A stretch of 64,000 nt of DNA, taken from the NCBI RefSeq assembly GCF_017086365.1, contig NZ_CP070969.1, forward strand, positions 1,674,001 through 1,738,000. The letters run 5' to 3'. This DNA comes from Paenibacillus tianjinensis. GTDB taxonomy: Bacteria > Bacillota > Bacilli > Paenibacillales > Paenibacillaceae. Below, piece after piece: positions 8,204-16,322 of the stretch. The position numbers were made by a program, and so were the translations under genes. How positions within the stretch are numbered: the first letter of the stretch is position 1; each line of letters starts with the position of its first letter. Below the pieces are notes generated by a model. It made no database searches and had not been told where the DNA came from. It was given only the letters and a program-made list of their open reading frames with translations.

Positions 8204-10840
8204 ATGATGAAAGCAAGTGAAATCCGTTCCAAATGGTTGCAGTTTTTTGAGAGCAAAGGCCACAAAATCGAGCCAAGCGCCTCGCTCGTTCCGCACAATG
8301 ACCCATCGCTGCTATGGATCAATGCCGGGATGGCGCCGCTGAAGGCGTATTTTGACGGACGGGAGATTCCTGAGAATCCCCGCCTGACGAACTCACAGAA
8401 ATGTATCCGCACCAATGATATTGAGAATGTAGGCAAGACACGCCGCCACCATACATTCTTCGAGATGCTGGGCAACTTCTCCATCGGCGATTATTTCAAG
8501 GAAGAAGCAATTACCTGGGCCTGGGAGTTCCTGACCGGCAAGGAATGGATCGGCTTCGACGGCGACCGCATTTCCGTTACCGTGTATGCCGAGGATGAAG
8601 AAGCATTCAAGCTGTGGAATGAAAAGGTTGGCCTGCCTGCTGAGCGCATCATCAAGCTGGGCGACGAGAACTTCTGGGATATCGGCGAAGGCCCTTGCGG
8701 TCCTTGTTCGGAAATATTCTATGACCGCGGCGAAGCTTATGGCAGCGACATGAGTGATCCTGAAATGTATCCGGGCGGCGAGAATGAACGCTGGCTGGAA
8801 GTGTGGAACCTCGTATTCTCCCAGTTCAACCATAACAAGGACGGCAGCTATACACCGCTTCCTAATAAGAACATTGATACCGGTGCAGGCCTGGAGCGTC
8901 TGGCATCCATTCTGCAGGATGTGGACTCCAACTTCGACACCGACCTGTTCCAGCCGGTAATTCAGAAAACTGCCGGTCTGGCCCGAGTCAAATACAAAGA
9001 TAATCTGGAGCAGGATATCGCACTCAAGGTCATTGCAGACCATATCCGTACCGTTACCTTTGCGGTTGGTGACGGGGTGCTTCCTTCTAATGAAGGCCGC
9101 GGCTATATTATCCGCCGGTTGCTCCGCCGTGCTGTCCGTTACGGCAAAACCTTAGGACTTGACCGTCCATTCCTGCACGAGCTGACGGAAACTGTCGGCG
9201 AAGTGATGGGCGTGTACTACCCGTCCGTTGTGGAGAACCGCGAATATATCGCCAAAATCATTCGCCTGGAAGAAGAACGCTTCCACGAAACACTGTCCGA
9301 CGGGCTCACTATACTTGGTGAAATATCGGCCAAAGCAAAAGCTGACGGACTGGGTACGATTGCAGGTGCTGATGCGTTCAAGCTCTATGACACCTACGGC
9401 TTCCCGTTTGACCTGACAGAAGACTTTGCTTCCGAGCAGGGACTTACCGTAGACCGCGAAGGCTTCGATGCAGCGATGCAGGAGCAGCGCGACCGGGCCA
9501 GAGCAGCCCGCCAGGACAACGCGAGCATGAAAATCCAAGGCGGCGCTCTTGCCGAACTGACGGTTAAAAGCGAATTTGTTGGATATACTGACGTGGTAAC
9601 AGAGTCTAAAATACTGGCAATTGTGGTTGACGGCGCACTTGTTGATGTCGTCAGCGAAGGCGCAGAATGCCAGGTTGTGCTTGAAACTACGCCTTTCTAT
9701 GCAGAGAGCGGCGGCCAGGTCAGCGACACCGGTCTTCTGACTGGTGGTTCCGTAACTGCTAAGGTTACGGGCCTGTTCAAGGCTCCGCACGGCCAGCATG
9801 TTCACCTGGTGACTGTTGAAGCCGGAGACCTGAAAGTCGGCGATAGCGTCCGGGCAGAGGTAAACCGTGAGCAGCGTGAAGATATTGTGAAGAACCATAC
9901 CGCAACTCACCTGCTGCACAAAGCGCTTAAAGAAGTACTCGGCGGTCATGTTAATCAGGCCGGCTCTTTAGTAGAAGGCGCACGCCTGCGCTTCGACTTC
10001 TCGCATTTCGGCGCGATTACACCGGAAGAGCTGAGCGACATTGAGCACCGGGTAAATGCGCAGATCTGGCGCGGACTGGATGTAGTCATTGAGAACAAGC
10101 CGATTGACGAAGCCAAAGCGATGGGTGCTATGGCACTCTTCGGCGAGAAATACGGCAACATCGTCCGTGTCGTTCAAGTCGGTGATTACAGTCTTGAGCT
10201 GTGCGGCGGGATTCATGTTGCGAACACTTCGCAGATCGGCATCTTCAAGCTGGTCAGCGAAAGCGGTATTGGCTCCGGGGTACGCCGGATTGAGGCAGTA
10301 ACCGGACGTTATGCTTACCAGTTTACAGAAAGCCAGCTGGATCTGCTGAAGCAATCGGCGGGGCTGCTCAAATCCTCGCTGAACGATGTGCCGAAGCGCA
10401 TTGAAGCTCTGCATGCACAAGTACGTGAAATTTCCCGTGAGAATGAATCACTTCAGTCGAAGCTGAGCGCTACCTTTGCCGCTGAGCTGACCGGCAGTGT
10501 GAAGACGGTGGGCGGCGGAACACAGCTGCTTGCAGTTGCTGTTCAGGCAGGCAATATGGATGCCCTGCGGTCCACAGCGGATGAACTGAAAGCCAAGCTA
10601 CCGGATGCTGTACTTGTACTGGGCGCAGCGATGGATGATAAGGTTAACTTTGTAGTGTCAGTGCCGCAGGAGCTGGTTAAAAAAGGCTTCCATGCCGGCA
10701 AACTGGTCAAAGAAGTTGCAGCAGTATGCGGCGGCGGCGGTGGCGGACGGCCGGATATGGCCCAAGCAGGCGGCAAAGACGCTTCCAAGCTGTCTGAAGC
10801 TCTCGCCAAGGCCGAGGAGCTAGTTGCTGCCCAGGCTTAA
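8204..10840 (+). CDS. alaS: Alanine--tRNA ligase
   Basis: Charges tRNA-Ala with alanine in the cytoplasm. The class II catalytic domain ([51 protein letters not shown] segment) occupies about residues 1-240; the tRNA-recognition region follows; the editing domain has the zinc/hydrolysis motif [11 protein letters not shown] and CGGIHV; and the C-Ala domain ends with [15 protein letters not shown]. Length of about 878 residues is normal. The ATG at 8204 or 8207 is preferred over 8183, because homologues begin MKASEIR and GGGGG lies 6-9 nt upstream. Expression is controlled by the T-box leader just upstream. It begins the conserved alaS-ireB-ruvX gene order. Confidence 0.98.
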   Translation: MMKASEIRSKWLQFFESKGHKIEPSASLVPHNDPSLLWINAGMAPLKAYFDGREIPENPRLTNSQKCIRTNDIENVGKTRRHHTFFEMLGNFSIGDYFKEEAITWAWEFLTGKEWIGFDGDRISVTVYAEDEEAFKLWNEKVGLPAERIIKLGDENFWDIGEGPCGPCSEIFYDRGEAYGSDMSDPEMYPGGENERWLEVWNLVFSQFNHNKDGSYTPLPNKNIDTGAGLERLASILQDVDSNFDTDLFQPVIQKTAGLARVKYKDNLEQDIALKVIADHIRTVTFAVGDGVLPSNEGRGYIIRRLLRRAVRYGKTLGLDRPFLHELTETVGEVMGVYYPSVVENREYIAKIIRLEEERFHETLSDGLTILGEISAKAKADGLGTIAGADAFKLYDTYGFPFDLTEDFASEQGLTVDREGFDAAMQEQRDRARAARQDNASMKIQGGALAELTVKSEFVGYTDVVTESKILAIVVDGALVDVVSEGAECQVVLETTPFYAESGGQVSDTGLLTGGSVTAKVTGLFKAPHGQHVHLVTVEAGDLKVGDSVRAEVNREQREDIVKNHTATHLLHKALKEVLGGHVNQAGSLVEGARLRFDFSHFGAITPEELSDIEHRVNAQIWRGLDVVIENKPIDEAKAMGAMALFGEKYGNIVRVVQVGDYSLELCGGIHVANTSQIGIFKLVSESGIGSGVRRIEAVTGRYAYQFTESQLDLLKQSAGLLKSSLNDVPKRIEALHAQVREISRENESLQSKLSATFAAELTGSVKTVGGGTQLLAVAVQAGNMDALRSTADELKAKLPDAVLVLGAAMDDKVNFVVSVPQELVKKGFHAGKLVKEVAAVCGGGGGGRPDMAQAGGKDASKLSEALAKAEELVAAQA

Positions 10841-10879
10841 TGATAGAAGGGCACTTCCTGAATGCGCAGCTAAAGCTTG

Positions 10880-10946
10880 AATAAAGCAGGTATGTAAAAA
10901 CAGCCCAGCGGTACTGAGAGCCTCATATCAGTGCCGCTGCTTTATT
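10880..10946 (+). other. Nested hairpins downstream of alaS
   Basis: Two mutually exclusive or nested pairings are visible: AATAAAGCAG (10880-10889) with CTGCTTTATT (10937-10946), and CAGCGGTACTGA (10906-10917) with TCAGTGCCGCTG (10928-10939). There is no clean T tract, so termination would be weak. The remaining gap up to the ireB start at 11190 contains no gene I can support; A/T-rich -10-like hexamers near 11065 and 11103 may belong to the ireB promoter. Confidence 0.5.
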
Positions 10947-11189
10947 GAAAATAAGACAAGCTATATGTATTTTTGCGAATATTCGTCTTGGGAGAGGTTC
11001 TGCAATAGCTCAAAAACCAAAAATATCTATATTTTTGTAGATGAAATGCCAAAAAAAGCGTTATTATAGTGGCAGGATTTCCAAGGCGGGGCATGAATAT
11101 GTTATAGTGAAGGCAGCAAGTAAGCTGTACAGCAGCAACTTTGCGAAGCCGCCCTCTGGGGGTGATTTTGCAGAAGGAAGGTGTCACAG

Positions 11190-11465
11190 ATGGACTCCAT
11201 GGACAAAACGGTTAAATTCAATGTGAAGGGTGACGAAAAGGAAGCTTCTTCCCAGGAAATTCTGCTCGCCGTATACGACGCGCTGGTGGAGAAAGAATAC
11301 CATCCGATCAACCAGATCGTGGGGTATCTTCTATCCGGAGATCCGGCTTACATTCCGCGCCACAACAATGCGAGAAGTTTGGTCCGGAGAAAAGAACGTG
11401 ATGAGCTGATCGAGGAACTGGTTCGTTTCTACCTGGCTAATCATCGGGTGGATCATCCGAAATGA
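11190..11465 (+). CDS. ireB: IreB family regulatory phosphoprotein (UPF0297, YrzL)
   Basis: About 91 residues matching the IreB/YrzL family (formerly DUF965): [63 protein letters not shown]. In Enterococcus, IreB is a target of the IreK/IreP serine/threonine kinase-phosphatase pair that influences cephalosporin resistance. The ATG at 11190 has GAAGGAAGG at good spacing; a GTG at 11181 lies inside that region. The stop overlaps the ruvX start by four bases (ATGA), so the two are translationally coupled. Position after alaS is conserved in the phylum. Confidence 0.95.
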   Translation: MDSMDKTVKFNVKGDEKEASSQEILLAVYDALVEKEYHPINQIVGYLLSGDPAYIPRHNNARSLVRRKERDELIEELVRFYLANHRVDHPK

Positions 11466-11878
11466 AGAAGCTGGGTCTGGATTACGGCGACCGTAGAATC
11501 GGAGTCGCCACAAGCGATATTTTCGGCTGGACAGCCCAGGCTCTGGAAACCATTGAGCGCCGCGGGAACGGCAATGAGTTCGAACGGATTCGTGAACTGG
11601 TCAAGGAGTACGAAATCGGGGAAATTGTGGTTGGTCTGCCAAAGAATATGAATGGCTCTGTAGGACCCCGCGGTGAAATCTGTATTGAGTTTGCCGAACA
11701 GCTGCGGGAGCAATTCGAAATACCCGTACACCTTTGGGATGAGCGTCTGACGACGGTATCCGCTGAGCGGGTGCTGATTGAAGGGGACGTCAGCCGGAAG
11801 AAACGCAAAGGGATTGTAGACAAAATGGCTGCAGCCCTGATTTTGCAAAATTTTTTGGATGCTAACAGTAAAAGGTGA
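11462..11878 (+). CDS. ruvX: Holliday junction resolvase RuvX (YqgF/YrrK)
   Basis: A 138-residue RNase H-fold protein with the family signature [13 protein letters not shown] (first acidic residue), [25 protein letters not shown] and a C-terminal [14 protein letters not shown] carrying the last catalytic Asp. It acts as a resolvase and/or 16S rRNA processing nuclease. The start overlaps the ireB stop (ATGA), and the DUF1292 gene starts 15 nt after its stop, so it lies in one operon. Length is typical. Confidence 0.95.
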   Translation: MKKLGLDYGDRRIGVATSDIFGWTAQALETIERRGNGNEFERIRELVKEYEIGEIVVGLPKNMNGSVGPRGEICIEFAEQLREQFEIPVHLWDERLTTVSAERVLIEGDVSRKKRKGIVDKMAAALILQNFLDANSKR

Positions 11879-11893
11879 GGGGTGCGTGCTATT

Positions 11894-12202
11894 ATGACAA
11901 ACGAGCAGATTGGCCAAGAAGAAGAACCGGAAATTATCTATATTCCCGATGAGGAAGGTAATGAAGAGGAATTCGAGGTCATCATGAAGTTTGAAGTTGA
12001 TGGTTCGGATGCGAAGTATATGATGGTAGTTCCACTGGATTCCGAGGATGAAGAGAGTGATGAGGTATATGCGTTCCGCTATGAGGAAGACGGCGAAGAC
12101 CTGCAGCTTTTCATGATCGAGAACGACGAAGAGTGGGCGATTGTCGAAGAAACCTTCAATACTTTGGTAGACGAGCTGGATGGAGGAGCAGAGAATGACT
12201 GA
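11894..12202 (+). CDS. DUF1292 domain-containing protein (YrzB-like)
   Basis: A very acidic protein of about 102 residues with the DUF1292 core: EIIYIPDEEGNEEEFEVIMKFEVDG, YMMVVPLDSEDEESDEVYAFRYEEDGEDLQLFMIENDEEW, VEETFNTL. The family is conserved downstream of ruvX in Bacillota, but no molecular role is established to my knowledge. The ATG at 11894 follows GGTGAGGGG; an upstream in-frame codon at 11882 is less likely. It overlaps the next gene, which is a diverged second member of the same family. Confidence 0.9.
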   Translation: MTNEQIGQEEEPEIIYIPDEEGNEEEFEVIMKFEVDGSDAKYMMVVPLDSEDEESDEVYAFRYEEDGEDLQLFMIENDEEWAIVEETFNTLVDELDGGAEND

Positions 12203-12503
12203 TTTTTCCGCCGAACAAGCGGTATGGACATCGAAGCTCAAGGAAGTATATGGAGAGACTGTAGAACTGGAAGACGAGCAGGGTAAATCTTCCGTTTACG
12301 ATATTATTGCCGAGTTTGAGGTTGGCGACCGCGCGTATGCGGTACTGGCTGGCTCCGGAAGAGAAGCAGAGCAGGAAATTCTGCGGATCGTGGTTTCACC
12401 TAACGGTGTGCCCGAGCTGGAAAGTATCGTTGACGATGAGGAGTGGGAAGATGTCTCTGAGCTGTACGACGAGCTGACTCTCCCTGCTGACGACAAGGAA
12501 TAA
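12195..12503 (+). CDS. Second DUF1292 domain-containing protein
   Basis: About 102 residues, again acidic, with the DUF1292 layout (VELEDEQGKSSVYDIIAEFEVGDRAYAVLAG, EILRIVVSPNGVPELESIVDDEEWEDVSELYDEL). It overlaps the end of the preceding DUF1292 gene by eight bases and has GGAGGAG before the ATG at 12195. The pair looks like an old tandem duplication that has diverged. Function unknown; small acidic partner or regulatory proteins are a guess. A terminator follows. Confidence 0.85.
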   Translation: MTDFSAEQAVWTSKLKEVYGETVELEDEQGKSSVYDIIAEFEVGDRAYAVLAGSGREAEQEILRIVVSPNGVPELESIVDDEEWEDVSELYDELTLPADDKE

Positions 12504-12543
12504 GTGTTTTTTCACAAATATGCAACATCTATGCTTGGCAAGG

Positions 12544-12573
12544 AAGAGGGCGGAGTTATTCCGCGCTCTTTTT
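12544..12573 (+). terminator. Terminator of the alaS-ireB-ruvX-DUF1292 block
   Basis: AAGAGGGCGGA pairs with TCCGCGCTCTT (one mismatch) and is followed by TTTTT. Confidence 0.85.
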
Positions 12574-12661
12574 GCTTGAAATAGAAGCAATTCTAAAAAT
12601 ATATGTTGAATTTGAGACAATACAATTTTATACTTTATAGTCGGAAAGTGAGGAGTGACAT

Positions 12662-13711
12662 TTGAAAGCCGCAATCCGCGCTGTGCTGATCGTAATCCTT
12701 TTGCTGGCCTTAGCAGGAGGGGGAGGCGCATGGTATATTTGGAATGGAATGCAGCCGGTAGAGCCTGCAGGCCCGGCAGTAACGTTTACGATAGAGAAGG
12801 GGATGGGCAGTTCGGAAATCGCTGATCTGCTCGAGGAAAACGGCATTATCCGTAATGGGCTATTATTCAAGGGATATTTGAAATGGGTCAAGGAAGGCTC
12901 AAGCTTCAAAGCAGGTACATATACTGCAAGCCCTGGAGATAGCTATGACCAGCTGATTGCAAGGCTGAATGCCGGAGATGTGGTAAAGGAAGAAACAGTC
13001 GTCTTTACAATTCCTGAAGGATTCACCGCGGCGCAAGTGGCTGATAAACTGGCAGAGGCCTGGAATCAGAAAGCGGAGGTCTTCCTTAAAGTCATAGATT
13101 CTGGTGCAGGACTTGCTGCAGCCGACCGGCTGGGGATTCCGGTGAATGCAGAGCTTCGCCACCGGCTTGAGGGATATCTGTTCCCCGAAACGTATGAGCT
13201 CGTCAAAGATAGTACACCCCAGGAGATTGTCGAAGCAATGCTGGAGCAGCTGGAGAAGAAGCTGGACAGCATTCCGGACTGGAAAACAAAGCTGGATAAG
13301 CGCGGTTTATCCCTGCATGAGCTGCTGACAGTTGCTTCACTCGTAGAGCGTGAGGTTGTAGTGGACGAGGAGCGTCCGCTGGTGGCCGGTGTTATTTATA
13401 ACAGGCTGAATAAAGGGCAGAAGCTCGAGATTGATGCTACCGTCCAGTATCTGCTGGACAAGCAAAAAGAACGGCTGCTGAACAAGGATCTCAAGGTTGA
13501 CAGCCCATATAATACGTATAAGAATACTGGATTACCGCCGGGGCCGATTGCCAGCCCGGGTCTTGCTTCCATTCAGGCCGCTCTTGAGCCTAAGGCATCA
13601 GAATATTACTTCTATGTGACTAAAAAAGACGGTTCCCAGGGTCATCTGTTCGGTAAGACCTATAAGGAACATTTAGCCAATATCCAAAAAAGTGAACAAA
13701 GTTCGCCGTAA
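12662..13711 (+). CDS. mltG: Endolytic murein transglycosylase MltG (YceG-like)
   Basis: A 349-residue membrane-anchored lytic transglycosylase that cuts nascent peptidoglycan. Residues 5-27 form one transmembrane helix (IRAVLIVILLLALAGGGGAWY); a LysM-like/YceG N-terminal domain follows (FTIEKGMGSSEIADLLEENGII), and the catalytic domain holds the conserved LTVASLVEREVV with its catalytic Glu and the C-terminal YNTYKNTGLPPGPIASPGLAS block. The start is TTG at 12662 with GAGGAG 6-7 nt upstream. It precedes the two U32 genes, as in B. subtilis yrrL, but the methyltransferase gene yrrM found between them there is missing here. Confidence 0.95.
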   Translation: MKAAIRAVLIVILLLALAGGGGAWYIWNGMQPVEPAGPAVTFTIEKGMGSSEIADLLEENGIIRNGLLFKGYLKWVKEGSSFKAGTYTASPGDSYDQLIARLNAGDVVKEETVVFTIPEGFTAAQVADKLAEAWNQKAEVFLKVIDSGAGLAAADRLGIPVNAELRHRLEGYLFPETYELVKDSTPQEIVEAMLEQLEKKLDSIPDWKTKLDKRGLSLHELLTVASLVEREVVVDEERPLVAGVIYNRLNKGQKLEIDATVQYLLDKQKERLLNKDLKVDSPYNTYKNTGLPPGPIASPGLASIQAALEPKASEYYFYVTKKDGSQGHLFGKTYKEHLANIQKSEQSSP

Positions 13712-13768
13712 CCTATTAAAATAGAGTTTGATGCGGTTTCGTTTACCGCAAGTGCAGGAGGGTACAAC

Positions 13769-14701
13769 ATGATGAACAAACCGGAGCTGCTGGCCACAGC
13801 AGCATCCCTGGAAGAAGCGCGTGCGCTGCTGAATGCCGGTGCGGATGCGCTGGTGATCGGCGATGACCGTTTCGGCATGCGCCTGGCCGGACATTTTTCG
13901 CTGGAGGAAACGGCAGCTGTTATAGAACTGGCCCACGGGATGGGCCGCAAAGTCTACGCCGGTCTGGGCGGACTCATGTCCAACCGGCTGCTCGATGAGC
14001 TTCCCGCTTACGTGAAAGCTATCGGTGAGCTTGGGATTGACGGGATCGAATTCGGCGATCCGGCAGTTCTGGCTGCTGTGAAGTCTCAGGCGCCGGGCAT
14101 GAGGCTGCACTGGAATGCCGAGATGACCTCAACGAATTACTTTACGGCCAATTATTGGGGCCGCAAAGGCGCTTCGCGGGTTGTTCTGGCCCGTGAGCTG
14201 AACATGGACGAAATCACCGAGATGGTGCCGCTTCTGGAGGTTGAAGCCCAGGTGCAGGTACATGGCATGACGAATATCTACCATTCCAAGCGTGGCCTCG
14301 TTGCAAGCTATATGGCCCACCAGGGCCGTCCGGTAGAGGATGGAAACCTCGGCAAGGAACGCGGCTTATTCCTGATTGAAGCAGAGCGCCGGGATGAGAA
14401 ATTCCCGATTTATGAGGACATCAATGGTACACATATTATGAGCTCCGACGATATCTGTATCCTTGAGGATCTGCATATCCTGCTTGCGGCAGGAGTGCAC
14501 AGCCTGAAGATTGAAGGGCTGCTGAAACCAATTGCCTATAACGTGGCAGTCGTTAAGGCCTATCGTCATGCGGTGGATCTCTATGCCGCTGACCCGCAGG
14601 GCTATGCTTTTGACGAAGCGTGGATGGATGGAATCCGTGCGCTGCAGGACCCTGAGCGTGACCTGTCGTTCGGCTTCTTCTACAAAGAGCAAGTCTATTA
14701 A
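13769..14701 (+). CDS. trhP1: U32 family protein TrhP1/YrrN (tRNA 5-hydroxyuridine synthesis)
   Basis: A 310-residue peptidase-U32 family protein. In B. subtilis, YrrN and YrrO together make 5-hydroxyuridine at the wobble position of tRNAs from prephenate-dependent chemistry; U32 naming as peptidase is historic. Visible blocks: PELLATAASLEEARALLNAGADALVIG, KVYAGLGGLMSN, GIEFGDPAVL, LHWNAEMTSTNYFTANYW, and the C-terminal SLKIEGLLKP. It lacks the long cysteine-rich segment found in the downstream partner. CAGGAGGG precedes the ATG. The partner gene starts about 270 nt downstream after a palindromic element. Confidence 0.9.
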   Translation: MMNKPELLATAASLEEARALLNAGADALVIGDDRFGMRLAGHFSLEETAAVIELAHGMGRKVYAGLGGLMSNRLLDELPAYVKAIGELGIDGIEFGDPAVLAAVKSQAPGMRLHWNAEMTSTNYFTANYWGRKGASRVVLARELNMDEITEMVPLLEVEAQVQVHGMTNIYHSKRGLVASYMAHQGRPVEDGNLGKERGLFLIEAERRDEKFPIYEDINGTHIMSSDDICILEDLHILLAAGVHSLKIEGLLKPIAYNVAVVKAYRHAVDLYAADPQGYAFDEAWMDGIRALQDPERDLSFGFFYKEQVY

Positions 14702-14785
14702 TTGGTTAAGGAAATAAAATAAGGCAATGATTCAGCCTCTTAAAAAGGGTTGGAACTATTAACATTATGGTGAAGCAGCGGAGGG

Positions 14786-14898
14786 GAAGTTTGGAACTGT
14801 AGGAGCGAATGCGTCCGCCTTTATGTTTGGATTTCTACCGCAGCCAGCGGTTTATATAGGAAATCCAAACATAACAGCGGCCGGAAGTCCAAACATTC
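14786..14898. repeat. Nested palindromic intergenic element
   Basis: TTATGTTTGGATTTC (14821-14835) is perfectly inverted at 14860-14874, enclosing a smaller CCGC/GCGG stem. Outside it, another GTTTGGAAC unit (about 14789) faces GAAGTCCAAAC (about 14884-14894), so the TTTGGA motif occurs twice in each orientation around one centre. The size and structure suggest a REP/MITE-like dispersed element between trhP1 and trhP2. No T tract is present. Confidence 0.65.
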
Positions 14899-14974
14899 CC
14901 TGCAGCTGTGTACAACACCGGGATGTAGGGTTTTAAGCTTTTTTAACAGCTGAAGATATGGAGGGGAGAACATA

Positions 14975-16303
14975 ATGGGAACCATGACTAAGCCCCAGTA
15001 TAAGGGCAAACGTTACCGTCTGGACAAACCGGAGCTCCTTGCTCCGGCGGGTAACCTGGAAAAATTGAAATTCGCCGTGCACTATGGTGCGGATGCAGTA
15101 TATATTGGAGGCCAGAAATATGGTCTGCGCTCCGGAGCGGATAATTTCAGCTTCGAGGAAATGCGCGAGGGTGTGGAATTCGCCAAGAAATACGGCGCTA
15201 AAGTGTTTGTTGCTACCAATATCTATGCTCACAATGAAGATATCGCCGGGATTGAAGAATACCTGCGTAACCTATACGAAGCCGGAATTGCCGCCATCAT
15301 TGTGGCAGACCCGGCCATTGTCGATACTGCACGTCGGCTGGTACCGGGACTTGAGGTGCATCTAAGCACCCAGCAGTCCACCCTCAACTGGCAGGCGGTA
15401 TCCTTCTGGAAAGAGGAAGGCCTGCCGCGTGTCGTTCTCGGCCGGGAGACCAGTCTGGAAGAGATCGCCGAGATTAAACAGCATGTTGATATCGAAATCG
15501 AGAGCTTTATCCACGGAGCCATGTGCTCCTCCTATTCCGGACGTTGTGTATTATCCAATCACTTTACGGACCGCGACTCCAATCGCGGCGGCTGCTGCCA
15601 ATCCTGCCGCTGGAAATATGACCTGTTCCAGGATGACCGTCCGGAAGGCACCTGGGTGTCTGAAGAAGAACAGGCCGAAGCTGCTGCTCCGCAGCGTCTT
15701 CAGCCAGGTGTAACCCAGCTGCCGCTGCATCAGCCGCAGGACAACCCGTTCTCCATGGGCTCCAAAGACTTGTGCATGCTGGAAAGCATCCCCGATCTGA
15801 TTGAAGCAGGCATTGACAGCTTTAAGATCGAGGGCCGGATGAAGTCCATCCACTATGTGGCGACTGTCGTGAATGCCTACCGCAAAGCCATTGATGCTTA
15901 TATGGCCGATCCGGAGCATTACGAGCTTAAGCCGGAATGGCTGGAAGAATTGCAGAAGGCGGCCAACCGTCCGCTGAACACCGGGTTTTTCTACGATACC
16001 CCGGATCATGAGGATCATATCTATGAGCCTGAGGAAAAGGCGGCGCCATATGATTTTGCAGGACTAGTTCTGGAGTATGATGCGGAGAGCGGCATGGCGC
16101 TGATCCAGCAGCGCAACAACTTCAAGCCGGGGCAGGAAGTGGAATTCTTCGGACCGGATAACACGTTCTTTAAGCAGATTGTAGGGGAACTATGGGATGA
16201 GGCAGGGAACAAGCTTGATGTGGCCCGTCACCCGCTTCAGCGCGTGCGCATGAAGGTAGATCACCCGGTAGCTTATTTTGATATGATGCGAAAGAGAAAG
16301 TAA
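14975..16303 (+). CDS. trhP2: U32 family protein TrhP2/YrrO (tRNA 5-hydroxyuridine synthesis)
   Basis: A 442-residue U32 family protein with PELLAPAGNLEKLKFAVHYGADAVYIGG, KVFVATNIYAHNED, HLSTQQSTLNWQAV, and the family's cysteine cluster SFIHGAMCSSYSGRCVLSNH...RGGCCQSCRW, which in related enzymes binds an iron-sulfur cluster. The C-terminal region (from about residue 355) is a separate beta-barrel-like domain. It is the expected partner of TrhP1 in hydroxylating wobble uridine of tRNA. GGAGGGGAG lies upstream of the ATG at 14975. Transcription might be separate from trhP1 because of the 273-nt gap with the palindromic element. Confidence 0.93.
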   Translation: MGTMTKPQYKGKRYRLDKPELLAPAGNLEKLKFAVHYGADAVYIGGQKYGLRSGADNFSFEEMREGVEFAKKYGAKVFVATNIYAHNEDIAGIEEYLRNLYEAGIAAIIVADPAIVDTARRLVPGLEVHLSTQQSTLNWQAVSFWKEEGLPRVVLGRETSLEEIAEIKQHVDIEIESFIHGAMCSSYSGRCVLSNHFTDRDSNRGGCCQSCRWKYDLFQDDRPEGTWVSEEEQAEAAAPQRLQPGVTQLPLHQPQDNPFSMGSKDLCMLESIPDLIEAGIDSFKIEGRMKSIHYVATVVNAYRKAIDAYMADPEHYELKPEWLEELQKAANRPLNTGFFYDTPDHEDHIYEPEEKAAPYDFAGLVLEYDAESGMALIQQRNNFKPGQEVEFFGPDNTFFKQIVGELWDEAGNKLDVARHPLQRVRMKVDHPVAYFDMMRKRK

Positions 16304-16322
16304 AATTTCAATCCACTGGTAA

